DNA of 9,823 bases from Alphaproteobacteria bacterium (GCA_016301865.1 JAEDOP010000017.1:1-9823), one strand, 5' to 3'. Positions 1 through 7,588 are shown, numbered from the stretch's first letter. Made by a program: numbers and translations. The notes: generated by a model from the letters alone, not told the origin.

Positions 1-1775
1 TTGATGTCAACGACGACGATTATGAACACTATGCCAAACAATTGGAACGCAGCCAGACCGGTTCACTTGTTCTGGGGGTCCAGGATTCTGTTCAATCATA
101 CCTGAAACAAATTGGCACGGTGCAATTGCTGACCGCCGCCGGCGAAGTTGCCATTGCCCAACGTATCGAAGCGGCATCCCGTCTAATGGTCTATGGCCTG
201 TGCGAAAGCCCGATGACAATTCAGGCCATGTTAGATTGGTATCAGCAGTTGTTGAACGAAGACATCCGTCTGCGTTATATCGTGAATTTGGAAGTTATGT
301 ATTCCAGTGATTCTGAACAAAAATCCCTGGCTGCCTTGTCCGAAGCATTAAAATCCAAGGGGGTCGAACACGTCGATGAATTGGACGATGACGACTTGGA
401 CGATTTGGCGGACGCATCCGTCGAAGATGACGACGAAGAAGACGAACTGGACGACGACGAAGACGGTATCAAAAAAGAAGACACTCCACGCAGCACATCG
501 GGCGTTCCAATCCCTGTGATGGAAGAAGCACTGATGCCAATGGTTCTGGAACTGTTTGCCAAAATCAAGCGCATATTTAACAGTATGCAAAAGCTTCAAG
601 CCAAACGTCTGGACAACCTGTTGGCATCTGACACACCAGACGCAGCATTGGAAAAGAAATACACAAAACTGCGCCTGGAATTGTTTGAACACGTCAGCAA
701 GATTCGCCTGAACGACGACCGCATTGCCGAAATCCTGGAACAGTTAACCAAACGCGACCAGTTGTTAATGGGGCTAGAGGGCAAACTGCTGCGTCTGGCA
801 ATTGCGAACAAGATTAAACGCGAAGATTTCCTGGCCGAATACACAGGCAACGAATTGAACCGTAACTGGGTTAAAAAGTTGGCAAAACACAAGAACCCAA
901 CCTGGTCGAATTTCGCGAAAAAACACGAAGCGGACATCCTGAAAATCCAAGAAGATATCACCGCCATCGCTGTTGAAACCGGTCAACCAACATCAGAATA
1001 TAAAAAGGTTGTTGAACTGGTACGCCGTGGCCAAACCGAAGCCGCCCGCGCCAAACGCGAAATGATCGAGGCCAACCTGCGCCTTGTTATCAAATTCGCG
1101 AAAAAATCCAGCAATCGCGGATTGGGCTTGGACTTCTCGGACCTGGTCCAGGACGGAAACATCGGCTTGATGAAGGCTGTGGATAAATTCGACTATCGTT
1201 TGGGCAATAAATTTTCAACATATGCGACCAACTGGATTCAGCAGGGCATTTCCCGCAGTATCGCGGACCAGGCCCGCACAATCCGTATCCCGGTTCATAT
1301 GATTGACAATATTCACAAGATTCAGCGTGCCACGCGCCAGTTTATGCATAAATATGGCCGTCAACCAACCGCCGAAGAATTGTCCAAGATTATCTATCTG
1401 CCGGTGGATAAAATCCACAAGGCTATGAAGGTTAACCTGAAACCAATTTCATTAGAAGCGCCCGTCGGCACCGAAGATGACAGTTCGCGTATTGAAATTA
1501 TTGCGGACGAAACGGCGAAAAATCCGTTCACATCCGCTGCGCAAAAGAATCTGCGTAAAATCGTGACCCAGATTCTGTCTGAACTTGATCCCAAGGAAGA
1601 AACCGTCCTGCGCCAGCGTTTCGGAATGTCCACGAACAAGACCAGCACCCTAGAAGAGGTCGGTGAATACATCGGTGTTACCCGTGAACGTATCCGCCAG
1701 ATTGAACAAAAGGCGCTGAACAAGTTAAAGCACCCAACCCGCGCCCGTAAACTGCGCAGTTTCTTGGAAGATTAA
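1..1775 (+). CDS. rpoD: RNA polymerase primary sigma factor RpoD (sigma-70), 5' end outside window
   Basis: Primary sigma factor that directs RNA polymerase to -10/-35 promoters. The frame is open from base 3, so the TTG at 42 is not the start: 13 further codons precede it and region 1.1 lies off the left edge. Visible in order: region 1.2 (about 78-200, [17 protein letters not shown]), a non-conserved region with a strongly acidic run (about 371-480), region 2 (about 1056-1290, with [17 protein letters not shown]), region 3 ([17 protein letters not shown], then PISLEAPVG in the 3.2 finger) and region 4.2 with its helix-turn-helix ([20 protein letters not shown], about 1647-1716). The gene ends RSFLED-TAA. 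Odd point: region 2.3 reads YATNWIQQG where primary sigmas normally have YATWWIRQA, so E. coli W433 is Asn (AAC at 1230-1232) and R436 is Gln. Size, the large non-conserved region and region 1.2 argue for the housekeeping sigma rather than an alternative one. Confidence 0.96.
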   Translation, partial: DVNDDDYEHYAKQLERSQTGSLVLGVQDSVQSYLKQIGTVQLLTAAGEVAIAQRIEAASRLMVYGLCESPMTIQAMLDWYQQLLNEDIRLRYIVNLEVMYSSDSEQKSLAALSEALKSKGVEHVDELDDDDLDDLADASVEDDDEEDELDDDEDGIKKEDTPRSTSGVPIPVMEEALMPMVLELFAKIKRIFNSMQKLQAKRLDNLLASDTPDAALEKKYTKLRLELFEHVSKIRLNDDRIAEILEQLTKRDQLLMGLEGKLLRLAIANKIKREDFLAEYTGNELNRNWVKKLAKHKNPTWSNFAKKHEADILKIQEDITAIAVETGQPTSEYKKVVELVRRGQTEAARAKREMIEANLRLVIKFAKKSSNRGLGLDFSDLVQDGNIGLMKAVDKFDYRLGNKFSTYATNWIQQGISRSIADQARTIRIPVHMIDNIHKIQRATRQFMHKYGRQPTAEELSKIIYLPVDKIHKAMKVNLKPISLEAPVGTEDDSSRIEIIADETAKNPFTSAAQKNLRKIVTQILSELDPKEETVLRQRFGMSTNKTSTLEEVGEYIGVTRERIRQIEQKALNKLKHPTRARKLRSFLED

Positions 1776-1781
1776 CAAATC

Positions 1782-1811
1782 GCCCCGCTATACATACGCG
1801 GGGCATACTTT
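1782..1811 (+). terminator. Probable intrinsic terminator after rpoD
   Basis: A 7-bp perfect GC-rich stem (GCCCCGC 1782-1788 with GCGGGGC 1798-1804, 9-nt loop) begins 6 bases after the rpoD stop. It is followed by ATACTTTT, a short and interrupted T tract, so termination may be leaky. The next gene starts only 19 bases after the stem, so read-through from rpoD may supply its transcript; I see no clear promoter in the gap. Confidence 0.6.
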
Positions 1812-1822
1812 TGGGGGAATAA

Positions 1823-2419
1823 ATGAAGAAAAATACATTGTTGTTTTGTAATGGTCTGTCGGGGTCTGGCAAAACATATTTTATCCAGAACACGTTGCCG
1901 TCGGGGCTGTTTTATAACCTGCGTTCTGCGACAACGCGCCCCATGCGTCCCGGCGAATCCGAAGGTGTGCCATACTTTTTCCGCGACGAAGCGTATTTTG
2001 AAACCACCCCCTTGGCGACACACCTGTGGGTAAATGAATTGTTCTGGACACCCGGTACATCAAAATGGCTGTACGGCGTTCCGGAATCTGAAATTATGGC
2101 GCATTTGGGCGAAAACTTGATTTACGATGTGATTCAGCCACGCTATACCCGCCAAATGATAGATTGGTTTTATAAAAACGACCTGGCGCGTCATTATAAT
2201 TTCCGTGTCGCGTACTTTTTGTCGCCTGAACAGAATCTGGAAACCGCGCGTGCCCGCGCCAACATGCCAAACGACGCCGATGTCCGCCGCACAAACACGT
2301 GTGACCCAGTTGATTTTCTGAACGCTGGCATCGACCCGGATTACATCCTGATGCCGCGTTGTGGGCTGTATAACCCACGCCTGACCGCACATGTGAACCG
2401 CCTGTTGAAACAACGCTAG
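1823..2419 (+). CDS. Divergent guanylate-kinase-like P-loop protein
   Basis: Probable nucleoside monophosphate kinase of the guanylate kinase fold (GMP + ATP to GDP + ADP in true Gmk), cytoplasmic, 198 residues against about 205 for Gmk. A Walker A loop GLSGSGKT lies at residues 11-18. The GMP-site signature is recognisable as SATTRPMRPGE (35-45) followed by GVPYFF (48-53), matching the Gmk serine, two arginines and tyrosine that hold GMP. Downstream the match weakens: Gmk's GNYYGTS appears as KWLYGVP, with a few extra residues before it, and the arginine-rich lid is only loosely recognisable around ARARANMPND. It could therefore be the cell's Gmk in divergent form or a paralogue with another substrate; I leave the symbol empty. 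The start is set by a GGGGG run at 1813-1817, 5 bases before ATG. It follows rpoD by 47 bases and ends in TAG. Confidence 0.75.
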   Translation: MKKNTLLFCNGLSGSGKTYFIQNTLPSGLFYNLRSATTRPMRPGESEGVPYFFRDEAYFETTPLATHLWVNELFWTPGTSKWLYGVPESEIMAHLGENLIYDVIQPRYTRQMIDWFYKNDLARHYNFRVAYFLSPEQNLETARARANMPNDADVRRTNTCDPVDFLNAGIDPDYILMPRCGLYNPRLTAHVNRLLKQR

Positions 2420-2429
2420 CATATATTTA

Positions 2430-2458
2430 TTGAAAACCGGCAAAATATGAATTATAAT
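2430..2458 (+). promoter_or_regulatory. Sigma-70 promoter for trpS
   Basis: TTGAAA (2430-2435) and a perfect TATAAT (2453-2458) are separated by 17 bases, 5/6 and 6/6 matches to the sigma-70 consensus with ideal spacing. Counting from the -10 puts the transcription start near 2465, giving a leader of about 144 nt before trpS. It lies just after the stop of the preceding gene. No mapped transcript supports it; the call rests on sequence and position. Confidence 0.7.
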
Positions 2459-2608
2459 TATGGGCATGATTAAGTGTTTAGATATCTTTTCGTGTGTAAA
2501 TTGTTGGCGCATTGCCGCCTGAATTATTTTGCCGCCCATAATCAAATTTAGGGCTTTTAATTTATCGAAAAAATCATTAAAATTACATATTAAGAAAAGG
2601 TATTTATT
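2459..2608 (+). promoter_or_regulatory. Leader region of trpS with possible leaderless mini-ORF and weak hairpins
   Basis: This AT-rich leader holds several small structures. An ATG at 2466, one base after the predicted transcription start, opens an 18-codon frame, MIKCLDIFSCVNCWRIAA, ending TGA at 2520-2522, with one Trp codon (TGG 2505-2507). GGCG (2506-2509) can pair with CGCC at 2516-2519 or with a second CGCC at 2533-2536. GCCC (2534-2537) can pair with GGGC (2551-2554), followed by TTTTAATTT, a weak terminator-like shape. A 9-bp perfect inverted repeat (2457-2465 with 2534-2542) overlaps the -10 and start site. Leaderless Trp-containing leader ORFs are known before trp genes in rhizobia. 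Here only one Trp codon is present and no strong terminator stem, so attenuation is a guess. Confidence 0.3.
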
Positions 2609-3607
2609 ATGTCCGATACAAATAAAATTGTTTTAACTGGAATCAAGCCCACCGGTATGCCACACCTGGGCAATTATGTTGGTGCGTTAAAGCCACTGAT
2701 TGAACGTTCGCAAACACATAAAACGTTTATGTTTATCGCAGATTTACATGCATTAAACACAATCCACGATGCGTCACAGATACGGCAACACACATACGAA
2801 ATTGCCGCGCTGTTGGTGGCGTTGGGGCTAAACCTGGAAAATGCAGTCCTGTTTCGCCAGTCGGATATTGATGAAATTTATCAGTTAAACACATTACTGA
2901 TGAACGTCACACCCAAGGGGCTGATGAATCGTGCCCACTCGTACAAGGCGGCAATGGATAAAAACACGGCCGCGGGTCTGGATGTTGACGCGGGCATTAA
3001 CATGGGACTGTACACATATCCTATTTTGATGAGTGCGGATATCCTGTTATACAATTCCGACATCGTCCCCGTCGGTGCAGACCAGAAACAGCATGTTGAA
3101 TTTGCGCGTGATATTGCGGAATATTTCAATCGCACATACGGCAATACGTTCAAGTTACCCGAACCTGTGATTGGCTCAGATACCGGTTTAATCCCCGGAC
3201 TGGATGGCCGGAAAATGAGCAAGTCTTACGACAACATCATCCCATTATTTGCGCCTGAATCTGAATTAAAGAAAAAGGTTATGCGCATTATCACAGATTC
3301 AAAATTGCCAGTCGATAAAAAAGACCCAGATAAATCCACAATTTACCAGTTGTATAAACACTTTGCAGTCCCGGAACAAACCGCTGAATTTGCTGAAAAG
3401 TTCCGAGCGGGCGGCATGGGTTATGGCGATGCGAAAAAGATTCTGTTCGAACAAATCAATTCTGTTTTGGCCGCGCCACGTGCGGAATATGAACGTTTGA
3501 TGGCGAATACAGATGAAATTGATAAAATCCTGGCATCGGGTGCGGCGCGCGCGCGCGTGGTTGCTCACGAAACGTTGTCGCGTGTAAAACGGGCAATGTT
3601 GGGTTAA
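2609..3607 (+). CDS. trpS: Tryptophanyl-tRNA synthetase TrpRS
   Basis: Class I aminoacyl-tRNA synthetase charging tRNA-Trp with tryptophan at ATP cost, cytoplasmic homodimer. The 332 residues match the usual bacterial length of about 330-350. The HIGH-equivalent PTGMPHLGNY is at residues 14-23, and the KMSKS loop is at 202-206 (3212-3226) within GRKMSKSYDN. The central SADILLYNSDIVPVGADQKQHVE block is the TrpRS substrate-pocket signature. The start is supported by AAAAGG about 8 bases before ATG. The protein itself contains no tryptophan, so its synthesis does not depend directly on charged tRNA-Trp. A run of alternating GC encodes an Ala/Arg stretch near 3545-3557. It probably heads a transcription unit with the SIMPL-domain gene and xerC, driven from the promoter at 2430-2458. 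Ends TAA. Confidence 0.96.
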   Translation: MSDTNKIVLTGIKPTGMPHLGNYVGALKPLIERSQTHKTFMFIADLHALNTIHDASQIRQHTYEIAALLVALGLNLENAVLFRQSDIDEIYQLNTLLMNVTPKGLMNRAHSYKAAMDKNTAAGLDVDAGINMGLYTYPILMSADILLYNSDIVPVGADQKQHVEFARDIAEYFNRTYGNTFKLPEPVIGSDTGLIPGLDGRKMSKSYDNIIPLFAPESELKKKVMRIITDSKLPVDKKDPDKSTIYQLYKHFAVPEQTAEFAEKFRAGGMGYGDAKKILFEQINSVLAAPRAEYERLMANTDEIDKILASGAARARVVAHETLSRVKRAMLG

Positions 3608-3635
3608 CAAATTCACCAAAAAAAAGGGGGGAAAA

Positions 3636-4367
3636 ATGAAAAAAACAATTATCTGGATTGGAACTGTAATCGGGGTGGCAGCGGTACTGGCACTGGTTTT
3701 CGGCGCGTTGGAACGCCGCACCACGCCACGCACAGTTACGGTAAATGGCGAATGTCTGACAACTGCACCACGCGATAAAACGGCAATTACATTGCGTGTG
3801 ACGACATTGGCACCAACGGCGGTTGCGTCTATGCGTGCGGCAACCACACAAATGGCACAAATAACAGAATATCTGAAAACGCAACCTGTTGAAATGCAGA
3901 CAACCCAGTTTAATTCATATGAAAAGACAGAATGGAATCATGATGAACAGCGTTCCATCACACTGGGCATTGAAACAACACTTGCAGTCGAAGTTTCCGC
4001 AAACAGTATCGATGTAATTGAAAACATCCTGTCGCAGTTTGCAGGCACACCAAACGTATTTTCGGAAAATCTGCGCATGTACACCAGTCCGCAGCGCTTG
4101 ACCCCAATAATGGAAGAATGTCTGTCGGTTGCGGTTGAAAATGCGCGCACGCGTGCCGCGGCATTGGCGGCGGGTGATGGTCGCAGTGTGGGCAAATTGC
4201 TGGCCGTGTCATACGGCACAAATGCAAATGATATTGCGCGTCCTGAAAACGGTCTGATGCGCACTAAAATGGTTGCCACATCCGCCATGGTCGATACCGG
4301 TGGCACAATTGTATCACGCGACACAGATGTATCGGTATCTGTATCAGCGGTGTTTGAAATAAAATAG
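3636..4367 (+). CDS. SIMPL-domain (DUF541) membrane-anchored envelope protein
   Basis: A 243-residue protein with a short basic N-terminus and one hydrophobic segment (about residues 4-25, IIWIGTVIGVAAVLALVFGA). This is read as an uncleaved signal anchor or signal peptide placing the rest in the periplasm. The remainder fits the SIMPL/DUF541 family: an opening RTVTVNGE strand, a helix with repeated Thr/Ala, then YEKTEW and a closing strand pair TDVSVSVSAVFEIK; between them lies the family's ARTRAAALAAGDGRSVGKLLAVSYG stretch (about residues 169-190). Family members are oligomeric envelope proteins of poorly defined role, so no function is claimed. The start is set by GGGGGG (3626-3631), 4 bases before ATG. 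It lies 28 bases after trpS and 7 bases before xerC, so co-transcription is likely. Ends TAG. Confidence 0.85.
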   Translation: MKKTIIWIGTVIGVAAVLALVFGALERRTTPRTVTVNGECLTTAPRDKTAITLRVTTLAPTAVASMRAATTQMAQITEYLKTQPVEMQTTQFNSYEKTEWNHDEQRSITLGIETTLAVEVSANSIDVIENILSQFAGTPNVFSENLRMYTSPQRLTPIMEECLSVAVENARTRAAALAAGDGRSVGKLLAVSYGTNANDIARPENGLMRTKMVATSAMVDTGGTIVSRDTDVSVSVSAVFEIK

Positions 4368-4374
4368 GGCGCGT

Positions 4375-5280
4375 ATGGAAAATATTGTCGCGGACTTTCT
4401 GGACTATCTGACGGGGGTGAAAAACTATTCATCCCACACCCGGACGGCCTATGAAAGCGATGTGCGCGATTTCCTGGCATTTTATGAACGCTTTAACGGC
4501 ACGTCCCCATTTCCATCGGATTTATCGCGTGTTGATACAATATGCTTTCGTTCATTCCTGGCTGATCGCCAGCGTCGTGGTCTGTCGCCCAAATCGACGG
4601 CGCGTGCACTGTCATCATTGCGTGGGTTTTATAAATTCCTGGCAAAAAATCACGGGGTGAAAAATGATGCAATTACCCTGATTTCATCACCCCGCGTCCC
4701 CCGCAAATTGTCCAAGGCTATTGACCCAATCGATGTTGAAAACATGCACGACGCAATTCGTGAAATTGACGCGCGCGAACCGTGGATTGCGGCGCGTGAT
4801 TGGGCGTTGGTTGTACTGTTGTTTGGCTGCGGCCTGCGCATATCCGAAGCGTTATCCCTGCGCAATCACGACATTATGGGTCGTCCCGCTGTCCTGCGCA
4901 TCCTGGGCAAGGGGGGCAAAGAACGCCTGGTGCCTGTCCTGCCGGCGGTATGGAACGCGATTGATAAATATATATCGGCGCGCCCATATGGCAACATGCC
5001 CGATGACGAAATATTCCGCAGTGTGCGTGGCCTGCCGATGGCGGAAAAGGTTGTTGAATCCCTGCGTCATTACCTGCAATTGCCCGATTATGTGACTCCG
5101 CACGCCCTGCGTCATACTTTTGCGACGGCATTACTATCCGACGGCGCAGATTTACGCAGCCTGCAAGAATTACTGGGGCATTCATCCCTGTCTACGACCC
5201 AGTTGTATACCAAGGTAAACATGGCGGAAATTTCGAACATATATGCCGCCGCCCACCCGCGTGCAAAGGATGCGGATTAG
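4375..5280 (+). CDS. xerC: Tyrosine recombinase, XerC type
   Basis: Site-specific recombinase of the XerC/XerD pair, which resolves chromosome dimers at dif during division. At 301 residues it is the standard size. The N-terminal SAM-like DNA-binding domain is seen at residues 1-90 (FLDYLTGVKNYSSHTRTAYE, ARALSSLRGFYKFL). The catalytic set is complete: R155 in GCGLRISEAL, K179 in GKGGKERLVP, H243 and R246 in HALRHTFAT, H269 in LLGHSSLSTT and nucleophile Y278, with the same spacing as E. coli XerD. The N-terminal wording looks more like XerC than XerD; this is a judgement by eye and XerD is the alternative. The SD AGGG (4366-4369) overlaps the stop of the preceding gene, suggesting translational coupling. 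No dif site was found in the window. Ends TAG, and the pnp promoter begins immediately after. Confidence 0.9.
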   Translation: MENIVADFLDYLTGVKNYSSHTRTAYESDVRDFLAFYERFNGTSPFPSDLSRVDTICFRSFLADRQRRGLSPKSTARALSSLRGFYKFLAKNHGVKNDAITLISSPRVPRKLSKAIDPIDVENMHDAIREIDAREPWIAARDWALVVLLFGCGLRISEALSLRNHDIMGRPAVLRILGKGGKERLVPVLPAVWNAIDKYISARPYGNMPDDEIFRSVRGLPMAEKVVESLRHYLQLPDYVTPHALRHTFATALLSDGADLRSLQELLGHSSLSTTQLYTKVNMAEISNIYAAAHPRAKDAD

Positions 5281-5282
5281 AC

Positions 5283-5310
5283 TTGCAATGGCTTAAATAT
5301 TTTTTATAAT
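5283..5310 (+). promoter_or_regulatory. Sigma-70 promoter for pnp
   Basis: TTGCAA (5283-5288) and a perfect TATAAT (5305-5310) with a 16-base spacer start three bases after the xerC stop codon. The predicted start of transcription is near 5317, which is almost exactly where the long leader hairpin begins. The agreement between promoter and hairpin positions strengthens both calls. Confidence 0.75.
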
Positions 5311-5317
5311 TCACATG

Positions 5318-5381
5318 GCGAAGATGAAATTGTTCATTTGTGCATTTGTCCAGAATGCAGAAACGAATAATTTTTCTTCGC
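5318..5381 (+). promoter_or_regulatory. Long 5' leader hairpin of pnp mRNA (probable RNase III/PNPase autoregulatory element)
   Basis: One continuous imperfect hairpin of 64 nt. Bases 5318-5324 pair with 5375-5381 (7 bp). T5325 is a bulge. Bases 5326-5335 pair with 5365-5374 (10 bp, two of them G-U). A5336/C5364 is a mismatch, 5337-5339 pair with 5361-5363, G5340/G5360 is a mismatch, and 5341-5346 pair with 5354-5359, closing a 7-nt loop TGTCCAG. That is 26 bp in all. It starts about one base after the predicted transcription start and ends 34 bases before the pnp ATG. In E. coli, pnp mRNA carries a 5' stem-loop that RNase III cuts and PNPase then uses to repress its own mRNA; the same role here is inferred from shape and place. 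Confidence 0.75.
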
Positions 5382-5415
5382 AGAATCAAAAAATAATAAA
5401 AAATGGAGAAAATAA

Positions 5416-7587
5416 ATGGTATTTGGTTTATTCAAGAAAGATGAACAGGCTAAATTAAACAATCCAATCGTGGTTGAAATTCCATATGGCAATACAACAC
5501 TGCGCTTAGAAACGGGTCGTATGGCGAAACAGGCGAACGGTTCTGTTTTGGCGACATTGGGTGAAACAATGGTGTTGGCAACGGTTTGCGCCGAAAAGAC
5601 TGCCGTCGAAGGCCAGGATTTCTTCCCATTAACCGTTGATTACCAGGAAAAGTTTGCGTCCGCAGGTCGTATTCCTGGCTCGCGCGACAGACGTGAAGGC
5701 AAGGCATCAACCGCTGAAACATTAATTGCGCGTTTGATTGACCGTCCAATTCGTCCGCTGTTCCCAGAAACATTCAAAAACAAAGTTCAAATTATTGCCC
5801 AGGTATTTTCATATGACAAAGTGAACCAGCCTGACATTTTGGCAATGATTGCATCATCTGCGGCATTGGCGTTGTCTGGTGTCCCATTCCAGGGCCCAAT
5901 TGGTGCGGCGCGTGTTGGTTATGCTGATGGCAAATACATCTTGAACCCATCGAAAAAAGAAACCGAAGAATCCGAAATGGACTTGGTTGTTGCTGCGACC
6001 AAAGACGGTGTTCTGATGGTTGAATCTGAAATCGGCGAATTGGATGAAAAGACTGTTTTGGGCGCGGTTAAATTTGGTTTTGACGCGCAACAGGCGGTTA
6101 TCAACGCCATTAACGAATTGGCGGAACGTGCGGGCAAAGAACGCTGGGCGATACCTGAAAAAACACCAGAACAGTTGACAATGGAATCTGACTTTGAACA
6201 ATTTGCACCTGCAATAGAAGCGGCCCTGCAAATCAAAGAAAAACTGGTTCGTTTGGAAACATTGGCGTCTATCCATGCCGATGCCAAGGCGCGTATCCCA
6301 GAATTATTCCCAGAATCCGAACGTGCCACATCCACATTGGAATCGTGGGCGGACGAAGTGGTTGAAAACCTGACGGCGCGCATTATGCGTGGCAATATCT
6401 TGGCGGGTAAACCACGTATCGACGGTCGTGATAATAAAACAGTACGTCCAATTGAAATCGAATTGGGTGTTATGCCACGCGCACACGGTTCTGCGTTATT
6501 TACACGCGGCGAAACCCAGGCCCTGGTGTCATTGACCCTGGGTGGTGGCAAAGACGCATTGCCAATCGAATCCCTGGACGGGGCTGAAGAGCGCGATTTC
6601 ATCTTGAACTATAATTTTCCTGGCTATTCTGTTGGTGAATGCAAAGGTTTGAAATCCCCAGGTCGTCGTGAAATTGGTCACGGTAACTTGGCATGGCGTG
6701 CGGTTCATCCAATGGTCCCAAGTCGCAGTGAATTTGACTATGTAATCCGCATTGTGTCGGACATTTTGGAATCGAACGGTTCTTCGTCCATGGCGACCAC
6801 ATGTGGCGCGACATTGGCAATGATGGACGGTGGTGTTCCTATGAAGCGTCCGGTTGCGGGTATCGCGATGGGGTTGATTAAAGAGGGCGACGATTACGCA
6901 ATCTTGACCGATATCTTGGGCGACGAAGATCACCTGGGCGACATGGACTTCAAAGTGACCGGTACAGACCAGGGTATTACCGCATTACAGATGGATATCA
7001 AAATCACATCCATTACATTTGAAATTATGGAACGTGCCTTGGCCCAGGCCAAAGACGGCCGTATGCACATCCTGGGCAAAATTGAAAAGGCAATTAAAAA
7101 GCCACGCGCATCTGTTTCTGAATACGCGCCCCAGGCATACACCATGCAAATCAACCCAGACAAGGTTCGTGAAGTAATCGGCAAGGGTGGTTCTGTAATT
7201 CAGGCCCTGGTTCGTGAAACAAACACGATTATTGACCTGGAAGATGATGGTACAGTCAAAATCATGGCAACAACACGCGAAGATGCGGACAACGCAATCC
7301 GGCGCATCAAAGACATTGTTGCCGAACCAGAAGTTGGCCAGATTTACAAAGGTACTGTATCTGGCATGAAAGACTTTGGTCTGTTTGTAAAAATCATGAA
7401 CGGATTCGAAGCCATGGTTCACATTTCTGAAATCACCGGCGAACGTATCGCAAAAATCGAAGATACTAAAATCAAAGAAGGCGATACAGTCTATGTTCGT
7501 TATCTGGGGGCTGACAAACGTGGCAAAACACGTATGTCCATGGTTGGTATTGATCAGAAAACCGGTGCAGAAATTGTAAAGGAATAA
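5416..7587 (+). CDS. pnp: Polyribonucleotide nucleotidyltransferase (PNPase)
   Basis: 3'-to-5' phosphorolytic exoribonuclease that degrades RNA to nucleoside diphosphates, usually a trimer and a partner in the degradosome. The 723 residues match the family (711 in E. coli). Domain order: first RNase PH domain (about 15-145), helical linker (about 240-320), second RNase PH domain (about 337-545) with LFTRGETQALVSLTLG (361-376), NGSSSMATTCGATLAMMDGG and LGDEDHLGDMDFKV, KH domain with GKGG at 589-592, and S1 domain (about 640-712, GQIYKGTVSGMKDFGLFVKI). By alignment D505, D511 and K513 correspond to E. coli catalytic D486, D492 and K494. GGAG at 5405-5408, 7 bases before ATG, sets the start. It has its own promoter and a long leader hairpin. 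The common proteobacterial neighbour rpsO is not upstream; xerC is. Ends TAA, one base before the next start codon. Confidence 0.97.
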   Translation: MVFGLFKKDEQAKLNNPIVVEIPYGNTTLRLETGRMAKQANGSVLATLGETMVLATVCAEKTAVEGQDFFPLTVDYQEKFASAGRIPGSRDRREGKASTAETLIARLIDRPIRPLFPETFKNKVQIIAQVFSYDKVNQPDILAMIASSAALALSGVPFQGPIGAARVGYADGKYILNPSKKETEESEMDLVVAATKDGVLMVESEIGELDEKTVLGAVKFGFDAQQAVINAINELAERAGKERWAIPEKTPEQLTMESDFEQFAPAIEAALQIKEKLVRLETLASIHADAKARIPELFPESERATSTLESWADEVVENLTARIMRGNILAGKPRIDGRDNKTVRPIEIELGVMPRAHGSALFTRGETQALVSLTLGGGKDALPIESLDGAEERDFILNYNFPGYSVGECKGLKSPGRREIGHGNLAWRAVHPMVPSRSEFDYVIRIVSDILESNGSSSMATTCGATLAMMDGGVPMKRPVAGIAMGLIKEGDDYAILTDILGDEDHLGDMDFKVTGTDQGITALQMDIKITSITFEIMERALAQAKDGRMHILGKIEKAIKKPRASVSEYAPQAYTMQINPDKVREVIGKGGSVIQALVRETNTIIDLEDDGTVKIMATTREDADNAIRRIKDIVAEPEVGQIYKGTVSGMKDFGLFVKIMNGFEAMVHISEITGERIAKIEDTKIKEGDTVYVRYLGADKRGKTRMSMVGIDQKTGAEIVKE

Positions 7588-7588
7588 T

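Noticed and set aside
42..44. TTG at 42 as the start of rpoD
   Set aside because: The frame stays open through base 3 at the window edge and the residues before it look like the acidic linker before region 1.2, so the gene continues upstream.
275..574. Minus-strand open frame encoding a poly-serine protein, opposite rpoD
   Set aside because: It is the mirror of the Asp/Glu codon run in rpoD; no ribosome site, and the rpoD frame is strongly conserved.
2060..2545. 161-codon minus-strand open frame opposite the guanylate-kinase-like gene
   Set aside because: Its composition is that of a shadow frame, with no recognisable domain, and it lies across the trpS promoter region.
3545..3557. Alternating GC run in trpS as a Z-DNA or slippage site
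   Set aside because: It is short, in frame and encodes an ordinary Ala/Arg stretch near the end of the enzyme.
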